Positions 35,264-47,755 of a stretch of DNA of 64,000 nucleotides are shown here, in pieces (within the stretch, counting starts at the first letter, position 1; every line of letters begins with the position of its first letter). The stretch covers positions 558,001-622,000 of the forward strand of contig JALLLT010000015.1 in assembly GCA_025266875.1 (NCBI GenBank), given 5' to 3'. The notes under the pieces were generated by a model that was not told the origin of the DNA, did not search any database, and worked only from the letters and a program-made list of their open reading frames with translations. The translations under genes and the position numbers were made by a program. This stretch comes from Fennellomyces sp. T-0311. Its lineage: Eukaryota; Mucoromycota; Mucoromycetes; Mucorales; Lichtheimiaceae.

Positions 35264-37734
35264 TATGTTGTTGAGGCAGGTCGTAAATACCAACACAACT
35301 GTGACATGTCTACTTTTCTTTTTGGTAAAAAAATTCACACTGAAACATTTATATCATATAGGTACCGAGCTACTGGAATTCTGCAGGCCATCTGGCGATT
35401 CTAGTCTATGCGATAAGTTATTTATGGTACTGCAATATCATTTGAAAAGTATTTGAGGGTATCGATAGTGATGGCCTTCTTATTTTTAGGGCATGCATAT
35501 AAGTCGAGTTTCGAGACGTGATTTATTATATCAGCATTAAAAGGCGCAAAATAATGCGAAATTGATATGGTGCTTCTACAATATTTGATTTTTGGGAGAG
35601 GGAGAACTAGGTAGCACCCCAGAATTTCGCTTGAGAAAGTCAATGGAACGGACTGCGTGTGTCTATATGCATGGAAGAGGTTGAAATAACGAAACCTGGC
35701 AGTCACCGCAAAAGTATGTACAATGCACGTTCACATGCACTTGATAAATGAAATAGCGATGTGGTGAGTCGGATGTGGATGATGACTCCATAGATTATAA
35801 CGGGTTGGGGGAGCTGATAGTCGAGGAAAGAGCTTGCTGCATGACAAGAGGAACAAAAAGTAACAGAACAGGTACACCATATTGTAGGATACATATCGCT
35901 CTGAATAATGACTCTATATAAAATATAGCTGCTGGTATAATATGGTGCCAGGACAGTAAAATACGCTTATTTAAGCAAACATGAGGGAACTAGGTGGATC
36001 GAGGGTCCTTTATCACCAGTAATGATATACCTTGGCATGTTTGCTTCTGCACAACTTCGTATATATTCTATTTTCCGTTGTAAACGCTTATTGCTGCTTT
36101 TCCTTTTTCTTTCGTATTCTCAAACCATATACTTTTTATTACCAGCAGGTATGCTATATGACCTTTTTCTACTGTGGTCTTAAATGGCTCATATTACTTT
36201 TATGAGCAGACCACCTGTCTCGCTACGCTCAACCGAATAATCCCCTACGCTGCGCTTCGGGCCATTCAACGGTGAGTCAACTCGACAATCTTAAATACTA
36301 TATTATACCCGTACACTAAACCCTAACACTAAGTATACGACATACACGTACTAATATTATTGCTTAGACACAATTACTCGTTGAAATATGTTTCGGAAAT
36401 TTATTATACAGGAGTATTGGTATAGTAATTCATCATACCGTGTATTGCCTTTGTTAAACTTTGCTACCCTGGTCTGGAGGGCAAGTAGCATCTGAGCATA
36501 GTCATCTTGGATAGAGACAGACGACTCAGGTACATATTTCCTTCCCTCCCCAAACCGTGCTGATGACAGTTCCACCGCCTTTTGACGTCCGCAAGCGCAA
36601 ACAGAAGATAACTGAACGCCTGTACGATATGTGGCCATCACCTATGAGCCACTAATATTTAGAATAAACTTATATATCTGTCCAATGTAGCATGGTCTTC
36701 CCGCGCCTATGCTGAGGTAACATACATTCCCGGTGTCTACTATTCCTTACCACACAGGCCTGCTTTTTTTTCAAGCGTGGGCCCTCCAATCTTTTTTTGT
36801 AATATTTAAACAACACGTAAGTACCGCAAGCAAGAGAACTATTATCTAGGAGCAGGCCTAATAACTCTCAGAAATAAATAATAACTTTGGAATTGTAGAC
36901 TAACATATGTAATTATATGCTCTGTGGATTATTCTGGATTATAGATAGCTATTTTCGAGTCATCTTAATGGTGATCTAGAAAATTCTAAAGAGGCAATAT
37001 GTTTAACATGCAAGGACAGTATGTAATTTCTAGCAAATATGCTTGGTTCTATTTCACAGACAATTATCCGGATATAAGTTACGCAAGAAAACAATTTGCA
37101 TGTTATGCTTTAAGCAAAACTGGTGGGAAGGAAAGCAATCCTAACATATACATATATAGATACGTAAGTTGTGCTACATGTATCGGGAATTCATACGGGT
37201 ATCCGCTGGGATCCTTTATGGGTGTCCGCCATTTTCTGCAGCTTAGTCAAGATGCCCTCGCATATAATACACTTCCATATATAGTATCTTATCAAAGTAA
37301 TCCCTCTTTTATATATCTCCAGAGGTTTATGTAGGGTATAATGTACTGCTCGAAAAATTGTATAAAAAATAAATGGAAAATGAAAGGTATGTAAAGCAAA
37401 GTATGTATTAGATATCTATGAAGGTGAGCTGCACTGTAAAAAATCCTAGTGTAACGTAGTGCGACAGTACTATAAAATTATTACAGTGCTGTATTGGCAA
37501 CAGAAATCCATAACCAAAATGCTATCTATAATAGACATCGCCAACAAGCTTGAAGACCACAAACATTATGTTCTTCCACTTTGCGTCGAGCTTTTTCCTT
37601 TGACGTATAATTGATTTTCTTAAGTTGTATCAATTCCCTTTTCAAGAGAGCAACGAAAAAAGCCTAGCACAATTTACAAAAAAGGAAGGCAGTTTCGACC
37701 CCATTTTCTTCATAATACCAGTTGTTGGTTGTTG
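35264..37734. other. Repeat-derived noncoding DNA
   Basis: No supported gene. About 35828-36150 resembles 44855-45200 in the same orientation, so it belongs to the tandem-unit structure. A single reversed, degenerate satellite core is embedded at 36211-36277. About 36280-37730 has no counterpart that I recognised in the other units. Confidence 0.5.
36211..36277 (-). repeat. Stray inverted copy of the satellite core
   Basis: Reads, on the minus strand, as a diverged version of the satellite core, with the caccgttgaatg, agcgcagcg and gagacaggtg blocks in order. It lies about 7.7 kb from the array and in the opposite orientation. Confidence 0.65.
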
Positions 37735-40700
37735 CGTGGATAGTTAGATAGACAAACGCAACGAATGTATTATCAAGTGGAGATGCATTTATTTATTTGT
37801 TCAGGTCTTGAACCAGACTCGCCCTGTGTCGTCTTCATGATTGGGGAGGGTTGCCTCCCATCCTTTGTAACTTCTTGTGATCGTTATCGTCATCTGGAAG
37901 GTGACAAAAATAACACTTTAGTGCTCGAAAATAATTATCTAAGAGTATGCATCAGAATAAATACCTTTCGCTAAATCCTTGAATCGCTAAAATATACTCT
38001 ATGGTAGCAAAATAGATGCACTGAGACAGTCACAACATGGCAGGATTACGTACTTCCCTATTTTAAGAAAAAGCAAGTCAATCTCTTCTTGCAAGTTCGC
38101 AAACAACGCGAGGGACTTGAACGCCAATGACCCTCAAGTATGCAGCGATGTTCACTCGGGTCTTCAAGATGACATTGCAGCAAGAAGCAGCCCTTAAGAA
38201 GCAATGAATGAATGGGAGCGAGAAAGAGAATCAGTCGCAAACAGCGCGAGGGACTTGAACGCCAGTGACCCCCAAGTATGCAGCGATGTTCACTCGGGTC
38301 TTCAAGATGACGTTGCAGCAAGAAGCAGCCCTAAAGAAGCAATGAATGAATGGGAGAGAGAAAGAGAATCATTCGCAAACAGCGCGAGGAACTTGACCTC
38401 TAAGTATACTTGGATTTCCGAGATGACGTAGCAGCAGAATATCTATAAAAGTCCCGCCGGGAAAACATGCATCCAACATGCTGCTTCTGAGCTTTGCCAT
38501 CCCTAGTAATTTCGCTTCCTCGTTTTATAGAAATTCGTTGCGTACCTTCTTCATTCAAACGTCCGCCATACGTAGGTGTAATTTGAATCAAACCATAATC
38601 ATTTTTGCGAGTTTTTGTTTTTCACACACGTACTCTTGACACATAATTCCCAGTTGAACTGCGGTTTAGTTATGCTGTTACCATTGCCTTGGGAACTGTG
38701 GCTTTTGTCTTACACTCTGATTACTCGACGTTTCTTGTTTTCGACAAAGATCGCACTCCTGATATTGATCAACGTATATGGTCAGAAAACTGAGTATAAT
38801 TTTTTTTCGTCGTATGCGTCCGTGGTTTGGAGACGATAGCCTCCCCAGCAACACAATAGGGATGACCTTGCTTGACAACATTGAATCACTTACAGATAAA
38901 CACGTAGCATTTATTTGTCAAGTGTCTGTGCTGATGACATGTATACGGCGCGTGTACGCTATCTATGAGCGCCTGTATCTTTATTACTTATCAGAGGAGA
39001 GCCGATACCTTGACCTCCGTAGCGAGTGCGCGCATTGACAGCGATGGACCGCATCCGTATTTAAAAATCTGTTGTTATCCGTATGTACCACTTTCAAATC
39101 CTCTCCATGCAGGCATTTGCCTCATCAAAGCAATGGTTCTGTGAGTAACACATAACGTATCCAAAAATGTGCCGACCGTGATAACTTTTGGTAACTAATT
39201 CATAGTTGATGGCAATGGAGGTTATAATTGTGTTACATAAAAAGATTAGTAATGAAAAAGAAAATATCTCACGTAAAAGAAATGTACTTTCAATGACAAC
39301 GACTTGACTTTTGCTGAAAAAGTAACCTTGTTACAAAAAACTTCCCGCGGGGCGGAGAAAAAGCAATAGTTTGACATATGATAACGTTGAAGAAGAAAGC
39401 TTATCATGGATTCCATTGCGCACAAAAGTCAATTAAGCTTTTTGATCGCTTGTGTACCCGGATTTACAATGTAGATCGGTAAATATTACGCTTTCGAAAT
39501 AGACCGAAACTGGACTGTTTAATATGCGTTAAATATAGATTGATCCATTCTTTCTGTGGATTTAATAGACCGGTATTTCGGCATCACATCAAAAGCAGTA
39601 GTACCACATACATTTGTCGTTACAAATGGCCCATTTGTTGAGTAGTAAGATGGTTTATAATCATTCGAAAAAATATATTTTGGTTAGGCGTACCAATATC
39701 CTTATTTTCTGGCTGTGGTTTTTGCGATGGGCAGGATTTAAGTTTTCGCATTTACGTACGTTATCGACATTCTAGAAACAAAGGTGTTACGTGGCTATTG
39801 AAGGGAACGAGCTGACTAATGGGAGCTGTCCTTTTCTCATTACGTATGGATAAAAATGAGCAATATACGCACGTAAATAAGCACCTGGCGACGTGATCTA
39901 GTACGTAGATAAGAAGATGTTTTTGCTTCTAGAACAGTACCACGTCAACCAAATTCTTATGTCATTTTCACTTGACAATAATGGCTTACGAATGATACCA
40001 TGCCCAAACTTTTTTTGACAGGTCATACAAAAAAAGGATCCCTGTATTGACGCAGCGTTACAGTACTACCAAAAAAGCAATGTCGCTAATTTCAAGTGAT
40101 GGTCGTGTGATCAGAAATGGTGCCTGCTTAGAAATCCATGCCAGCAATCTCTTGGTTCTATGCACCAAGATAATAAAAGTGCTTTTGATTCCGCGCATGT
40201 ATACGTTCGAACTCACCTTTGGATGGCACGGAAGGGGGATATTTGACCGAGAGTACGTATGAGATTTCACTGTAGATGTTGGTTGCCCATAAAGAACCAG
40301 GTTTATCAGGATGCTGCACGTAACTTAAAGAAATAGGCCATCGTTGGATCAACAATGATTTTCAGATAAAGATAGATCATTTAGCCAGCTTAAAGTATCA
40401 CAGGATGATCTTTAATTCGACTTCTGGATCTTAAATACATACTGAGGCAGAATCTGCTTGAGCAGTCCTAGGTGTCAGCGAAACCACTCCTACCCTCACG
40501 CATCCATATAGATGTCACGATCTGATACGTACGCGAGGCTTGTAAGGTGCACGGCGGTCTAGTGGATTTTAGAAAAGTGAGTCAGTCATGCGTAAGTTTG
40601 TGACGAAAACTCTATAGAAATTATTCGACTATTGTTGATTGAAGAAGCTCTGCAGAACCTTCGTGATAAGTGATAGTCAGCGGTGGTCACAGAAATTGAC

Positions 40701-43700
40701 ATCCCTTGAGTTAACCTTGCTTGAGATCTAGTTTCATTCCTCATCTTTACGGTTGCCACCATTACGAGGGACCAATCACCCATCTATGGTGTACAGAATA
40801 GAAGTTGTCGAGGACAGCGAGGAGCCAACAGCTTAAGATGATCATAAGCATATGATGATTAGTATCATCGACCTTGCTTTCAATTTTGTGTATAAGCTGC
40901 ACCTTATGTCCTTGAGAAGAATGTATGCACAAAAATCAATCAAATGGATTAACACTGAATGAAGGTCATGATTTGCCCAGGATGTTGGACATGTTAAGGA
41001 TTAAATCCAAGCCAAATTAGTGATTTTTTATCTAGTAAAGTTATAAGCACGGTTGCAAAAGGTGGTATGTATTCGTGATATGCTTCTCAAACACGCATGC
41101 ATACTATTTCTTGGTACTGGTGTTTTAACATCATACTGATAAGTCACACATCTACATTTATATGCATATTAGGTACGGTGGATAACCAGTAGAAACTGAA
41201 CACGATTAATGGAAATCAGTTCAAAACATCAGCGGGAATCATTTCTACTGGCCGAACTTATCGATATAGTGTCCCAAGCAACACTGCTGCGCTATACCGT
41301 AGAAAAATTACACTACATTTCTATGCTTTTTTTAACTCTCAAGCGCACTTAAATCACATTTATTTACCTCAACACTACATATAGCAAAATGGTCGAAGGT
41401 GCACCATGCCAACACAATTACTCAGTATGCCATGAAACAAAGGGTCATTAAGTATGTATAAACTATGTCAACCACTAGTAGATCTGAGGACACAATACAG
41501 TTACGTATGTAGTACAGATTTTAATTACTAGCGGCGTACTCAGGGCAGTTTTTTTTTAACAAAAAGTTTACTTAGAGAGAAGGGCAAGACGATGAGAGAT
41601 ATTGTTTATATCCACCTTTGTGTACGGTTTCATATTTATGTAGGAAGTTAGCTTTGGCTATTTCATAATATAACGGGTTTAAAGTGAATATACGAAGAAT
41701 TGTAACTAAGAGTTGGAAAAATATAAAGCATGAAAAAATATATACAGTAGCATGAGTGTTTGAAGAGTGATCGTTCGAGAAAGAGATGGCTGTAAGCAAG
41801 GTAGGTGCGAATACAGGATCAAACTTGGTTATCATGACTGTTGGTGGCTTCAGAGTTGATTTCAGCCTTCGATACTTTTCTTCGCTTTGCTGGTCGCTGT
41901 TGATGATGGTATGACGGCAGTATAGGGCACTTAAAACCTGGATGCTCGAAATCTGGGTCAAAGTCTTGATCTTCGCGGCTTACAACCATAAGACTTGACT
42001 TTAGTATTGCCCTCATCTTCCAAACTACCCTAATCAGAGCTTTCATTCTTGAAACAAAGTTCTGGTCACTGTCGGGGAAAAAAAGAGGTCCAATACGTTG
42101 TACGCGACAAACATTACCAGCCGGACAGGTCATGACCAGACAAGTCATTTTTGTTCCTAAACGAACTTTAAATTCGAGCTTTGCTTACATATCACGTAAA
42201 CGTAACTTACCCGTGAAAATGAACCCAACAGTTACAATTTCAACAGTTACAATTTCATGAAGCTTTGAAGGGTTTGGCGATGCTAACTTGCATAACATAT
42301 CACGTATTGTCTTTGGGCAAATAAGGCTACTTTCGACGAGCTCTTTGGTGGTATCATGTACTTGGGACTTTCCGGCTTCGGCACAGGCGAACTCTTGTGT
42401 TGTGCGTTTGAAGAGCATGTCCACCTTTTTACCAAATGATTTCCGTGCGAGTGCCTCCCCATAAACGCTTCATTTTGCGTTCCTTGTCTCGGATAATGCT
42501 GAACGCATCTTTTCCCCGCTAATACTGGAACTTAGTGTCGTATTCCCGACATACACCATCATCCGTGGTTACATGCTTTTCCGTAGTCCTTGATTATATC
42601 CACTGTCATTACGGCATCAACAACAGTACAGTGATCGATTTCCCTATTTGAACTTATGTGCAACCGTGATCTGGCTTTATCGATCATGTAGGGCAATTCT
42701 GTTAACTTGGTCTCACATCTTCGGCCTCTTCGACAATATGGCAAGATCATATGAAACTCGGTGATAACATGGATCTTTGGGACTATCACACAAAGCATTC
42801 GTCTTCTCCGTCCCGACTTGTCATCAGTATAAATTGAAGTAACTCCCTTCAATAAAATTTAAGCTTATTTCTGGTCTCGTCATTCGAAAGCCTTTTCTCG
42901 TTAAGCGATACTACACTTAGCGCTCATTATTCTCGTTTAGAAATGCGTAAGACATTACGAGCGTACGACTAACTCAGGCGCATCAAAGCATTCCTGGACA
43001 AATCCCCAAACGCGGTTCATCACGTCTTGTTCTATGTGTTCTGTCAGTGGCAGGTATTGATCAAAAACAAATACACTGCTCGGAGAATCGCCATATAGAC
43101 CCATTCCAGATCCAGCTCCTCGGCTGGATGGAATGATCCATATTTTGCCGTTTGGAAAATATCCTCCTTGTTGTACCGAAGAAAAAGATATTAATACAAA
43201 CTGCACGAAATAGCAAAGGTTGGGTGATAGTACCTTGTCGTTATAGCGTTCGAGATACTCGTTGATCGAGACTGGAATTTCCGGTAGCTCTGTGTCTGTG
43301 AAGTACATGTTGTTTCTTGTCCACAGGGGTCGCCCACGTCCAGAATCATGGAATGACACGGCCTAGATGCTGTATTGTGAATTTCCCCGAAATTATATGA
43401 AAATGTAACTTACTGTTCTGATGAACAACTCATCGCATGACGTTCCATTGTTTATTCTACATTTTTTCTTGTCGACAGTATCCATGCTGATCCATTTGGA
43501 ATATTTTTATAGCGATTGAATCACTGCGGGATCCACTGGTAAGGTCTTTGTTGACGTTCCTGACATCCCTGACGCTCCTGACGCAATAACTGCATTCAAA
43601 AGTTAGAGTTTCGGATTCAAGGCTGCTATTTCATTGCATACCTTGACATCAAAGCACAAACCGGTGTCCATCCAGTAAATTTGAAGAAGGTCACAGCGAA

Positions 43701-44800
43701 AGGCTCGCGCATAACTGATTACCCATGCTTCGGGACACACGGTGATATCTTTGCAACGAAACTTGGCCATATTGCGTAAAGCGATACAAAGACTTCGCAG
43801 GGCCGTCTCTTCACTTTTGTTGTGTTATCACTTGCGGTTGAAAATGTGTCACGGCCGAGGACAGATCGGCCGTGATTTCTTTGCACTGACCGATTGCAGG
43901 ATCTCTTGCTGTACTTGCAAAGGTGTGCTTGCGGTATCGCTGGAATATTGCCTGGCTGTTTTTGGGTATGCAGCCAAAGTCTATGACAAGATTACGTTGA
44001 GAACAATATTAGTCTTCTTGTTGTCACTAGAAATGAAGCTAAAAGCGTTACATGCTTCAAACAGCATGTGCTTGATCGTTACAGTACATACTTCGCTGGT
44101 TCTGACGCAATCGGCTGATGCTCCAAACAATTGCTTGTGCCGATCGGAAAATCTTGGAATGGCATAAGCAGATCTCGATATCAACGGATTGAAGTAAACA
44201 TTGTATGATCGATCAAATGAGTATACCGAATAATACCACTATTTCACACTTCGTGGTTCTGGTCCGTCGCCAAACACCTTGTCAGCGCGATTCATGCAGC
44301 GGGTAAAGTATTCTTTTTTCGGGACTTGAACCGGAGAAGTTGAAAATGTATATTTGTTCGTTGGAAGATGATTGACCTGCTCCTATAGGTATAAGGTCAC
44401 TTCCTTGCGGTACGAAGTATAGTACAGCCATGTCTGAAAAAACCCTTTAGGGAGAAAAAGAGCAGGTCGGATGTTGAACCGGAGAAAGTGGAATAAATAA
44501 AGACATATATAGTACTTGTCACGTCACGTGTAATGTTCAAGTTCGTACCGGTTCTTCTTTTTATGTTCCTTTTCTTTGATAGGATTTCAAGAAATATAAA
44601 ATTGTCAGGTTCGAAAGTTGTTTTTATTCCTCTCAGATGAGTGGCTATTTATACTGGCAGAGATGGCGCTTATTGCTAAGTAGTTCTGTGAACAAATTCG
44701 GATCAGATACGTACATATTTAACGTAAAAATGACATGATGTTAACAATGGAAAAGAAAATGTACTAGAGGAATGATTGAAATCAGAGCTTGAATGGGACG
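37735..44800. repeat. Tandem segment unit B
   Basis: 37735-38590 matches 45220-45930, and 38590-44800 matches unit A (18120-24230), all in direct orientation. Relative to A, unit B has a 15-base tandem duplication (aacagttacaatttc, about 42227-42256) and about 380 extra bases at 42530-42915. Gene content is a broken copy of the unit A gene. Within 38100-38360 a block of about 130 bases (from gcaaacaacgcgagggac) is itself repeated two to three times. Confidence 0.85.
41819..43745 (-). pseudogene. Broken unit B copy of the seven-exon hypothetical gene
   Basis: Exons equivalent to 21368-21705 and 21760-22052 of unit A survive at 41819-42156 and from about 42211 (with five extra codons from a tandem duplication). 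The upstream exon at 42955-43380 is shifted out of frame in its middle third (it reads FSSVQQGGYFPNGK instead of the unit A frame) and then returns. The GTSGTS linker exon and the one before it are largely missing near 43560-43600. Extra sequence at 42559-42852 encodes an open stretch absent from unit A, possibly an exon that copy A lost. Not expected to make the full protein. Confidence 0.6.
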
Positions 44801-47460
44801 GGAATACAATGCTACTGGTGATTTTAGTGTGAATATGTGAATGAACTAGTAATAAATGAGCTTGCTGCATGACAAAAGGAATAAAGAGTAGCAGAGCAGC
44901 TACATCATATTGTAGGGTACATATCGATCTGGATAATGTTAATATAAAGTACAGCTGCTGGTATAATATGATACCGGGATATTAACATACGCTCTTTCAC
45001 GCCTTACATAAAGGAACTCGGTAGATCGAGGGCCCTTTATCACCAGTAATGATATGCATTGGTATGTTTGTTTTTGCACAACTTTGCATAATCATATTTT
45101 AATTGTAAACGTTTATTGCTGCTTCTTTCTCTTTTTTTTTTGTATTCTCAAGGTGAACACTTTTTATCACCAGCAGGTATGCTATATGGCCTTTTCTACC
45201 GCGATCTTCATCTGCTCATTTTACAGTTACAAACGCAACGAGTATATTATCAAGTGGAGATACGTTTATTCATTTGTTCAGGTCTTGAACCAGACTCGAC
45301 CTGTGTCGCCTTCCTGATTGGGAAGGGCTGTCTCCGATTGTTTGCGCCTCCTTGGCGGCCCTTCTTGCCATCTGGAAGGTGACAAATAACACATTAGTGC
45401 TCGAAAACAATTATCTAAAAGTGTGTATCGAAATAAATACCTGTCGCTGCATACTTGATCGTAAGACGGACACTCTAAGAAATATCATAACATGGCAGGT
45501 TTACGTACTTTCCAATCTAAAAAGCAAGTCAGTGTCTTTTTGTAATTTGGCAAACAGCGCGAGGGACTTGAACGCCAATGACCCTCCTCCGGAGTATACA
45601 GTGGTGTTCATTTGGGCCTTCAAGATGACATTGGGGCAAGAAGCAACCCTAACGAAGCAATGATCGAATGGGAGAGAGAAAAAGAATCATTCACAAACAA
45701 CGCGAAGGAGTCGGGTGCCAACGACTCCCAAGTATACCTGGGTCTCCCGGGATGATGTAACAAGAAAAAGTTGCATATCTACAAATGTTCCACCGGGAAA
45801 ACATGTATCTAAGATGTTATTACTAAGCTGCCTGGCAATTTTGGTGCGTCTCTGGCGCGTTATTAGTAATATCCTTCCTCGTTTTATAGAAGCTCGTTGC
45901 ATATCTTCTTCATTTTAACGTGCAACATACGTAGGAGTAAATATTAACCAGAACATGAATCATCCTTGCAAGCTCTTGTTTTCTTTTTCACGCAAGGTAC
46001 TTTTGACAATCCGTAGGTTGTATGTACACACAAGGCTCTCGATTTGATCTGCGGCTTGGATATTACCGTTACCTTGGGAACTGTGGCTTTTTTCTTGCAC
46101 CCTGATTATTTGACATTTTTTTTGATAAAGATGCACACCCCTGATATTGATCAATGTATATGGTCAAAAACTGAGTAGAATCTTTTTCGTCGTATGCGTT
46201 CGTGGCAGGAGACGATAGCCTCCCCAGCAACACAATAGGGATGATCTTGCTTGACAACATTGCATCGTTTACAGAGAAGCACGTAGTATTTATCTGCCAA
46301 ATGTCTGTGCTGATGACATTGGATCTTGTACTACTTTTGATAGCATTCGGCGCGTGTACGTTATCTATGAACGCCTGTATCTTTATTACTTATCAGAGGG
46401 GAGCCGATACCTTGACCTCCGTAGCGAGTGCGCGCATTGACAGCGATGGACTGCATCCGGATTTAAAAATCTGTTGTTATCCGTATGTACTACTTTCAAA
46501 TTCTCTCCATGCAGGTATTTGCCTCGTCAAAGCAATGGTTCTGTGAGTAACACATAACATATCCAAAAATGGGCCGACGATGACAACTTATGGTAACTGA
46601 TTCATTAGTCGACAATGGAGGTTACAATTGTGCTACATAAAAGATTAGTAATGAAAAGGAAAATGTCTCACGTAAAAGACATATTCTTTCAATGACAACG
46701 GCTTGACTTTTGCTGACTAAATTCGCATTGACAAGGAAAAAGCAAGCTTGTTACAGAAAACTTCCCGCGGAGCGGAGAAAAACAATAGTTTGACATATGA
46801 TAACGTTGAAAAAGAAAGCTTATCATGGATTCCATTGTGCACAAAAGTCAATTAAGCTTTTTGATCGCTTGTGTATCCGGATTTACCATGTAGATCTGTA
46901 AAGATTACGCTTTCGAATTAGACCGAAACTGGACTGTTTAATATGCGTTAAATATAGATTGATCCATTCTTTCTGTTGATTTAATAGACCAGTATTTCGG
47001 CACCACATCAAAAGCAGTAGTACCACATACATTTGACGTTACAAATGGCCCATTTGTTGAGCAGTGAGATGGTTTATAATCATTTGAAAAAATAGATTTT
47101 GGTTGGGCGTACAAATGTCTTTTTTCGGTAGCGGGTTCGCGATGGATAGGAGTTAAGTTTTCGCGTTTACGTTCGTTATTGAAATTCCAGAAAGAAAGGC
47201 ATTACGTGGCTATCGAAGAGAACGAGTTGACTAATGAGAGTTGCCCTTTTCTCATTACGTACGGGTAAAAATGAGCAATATATGCACGTAAATAAGCATC
47301 TGGCGGTGTGATCTAGTACGTAGATAAGAAGATATTTTTGCTTCTAGACCAGCACCGTGTCAACCGAAACCTTATGTCATTTTCACTTGACAATAACGGC
47401 TTAAGAATGATACCATGACCAAGCATTTTTTGACAGGTCAAACAAAAAATAGACCGCTGT
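44801..47460. repeat. Tandem segment unit C (truncated)
   Basis: In order: 44822-44845 resembles 28810-28833, 44855-45200 resembles 35828-36150, 45220-45930 resembles 37735-38590, and 45955-47460 resembles the first 1.5 kb of units A and B. The copy stops before the gene-bearing part. It is the most diverged of the three. Short frames here are fragments of the repeated DNA and are not supported as genes. Confidence 0.75.
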
Positions 47461-47755
47461 ATTGAACGCAACGCTGTATATGTTCACACACAGGCTCCCA
47501 ATGGAATTTTTTAGCACAACAGGAAGCTTTCCCATCGAGATTTCCCAAGAACCCAAAGTAGACTTGCATCCCTCCACCTCTTTTCTATTTTCAAACTTGC
47601 TAATTACATTTTGTGTGCAAAAAAGGAGCGATTCACAAAAATAGAGGACGATATTTTTTACAATTAAAAAACTTACAGATCTATCCGAGGATGTTATGCG
47701 TGAGGGTTGGGGTGTTCAAACATAAATAGTACACAAAGCGTGTTCCATGACCATT
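47461..47755. other. Junction between repeat unit C and ALG12-Grx gene
   Basis: About 300 bases of AT-rich DNA separating the repeat block from the 3' end of the next gene. Nothing recognised beyond a likely 3' UTR. Confidence 0.5.
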
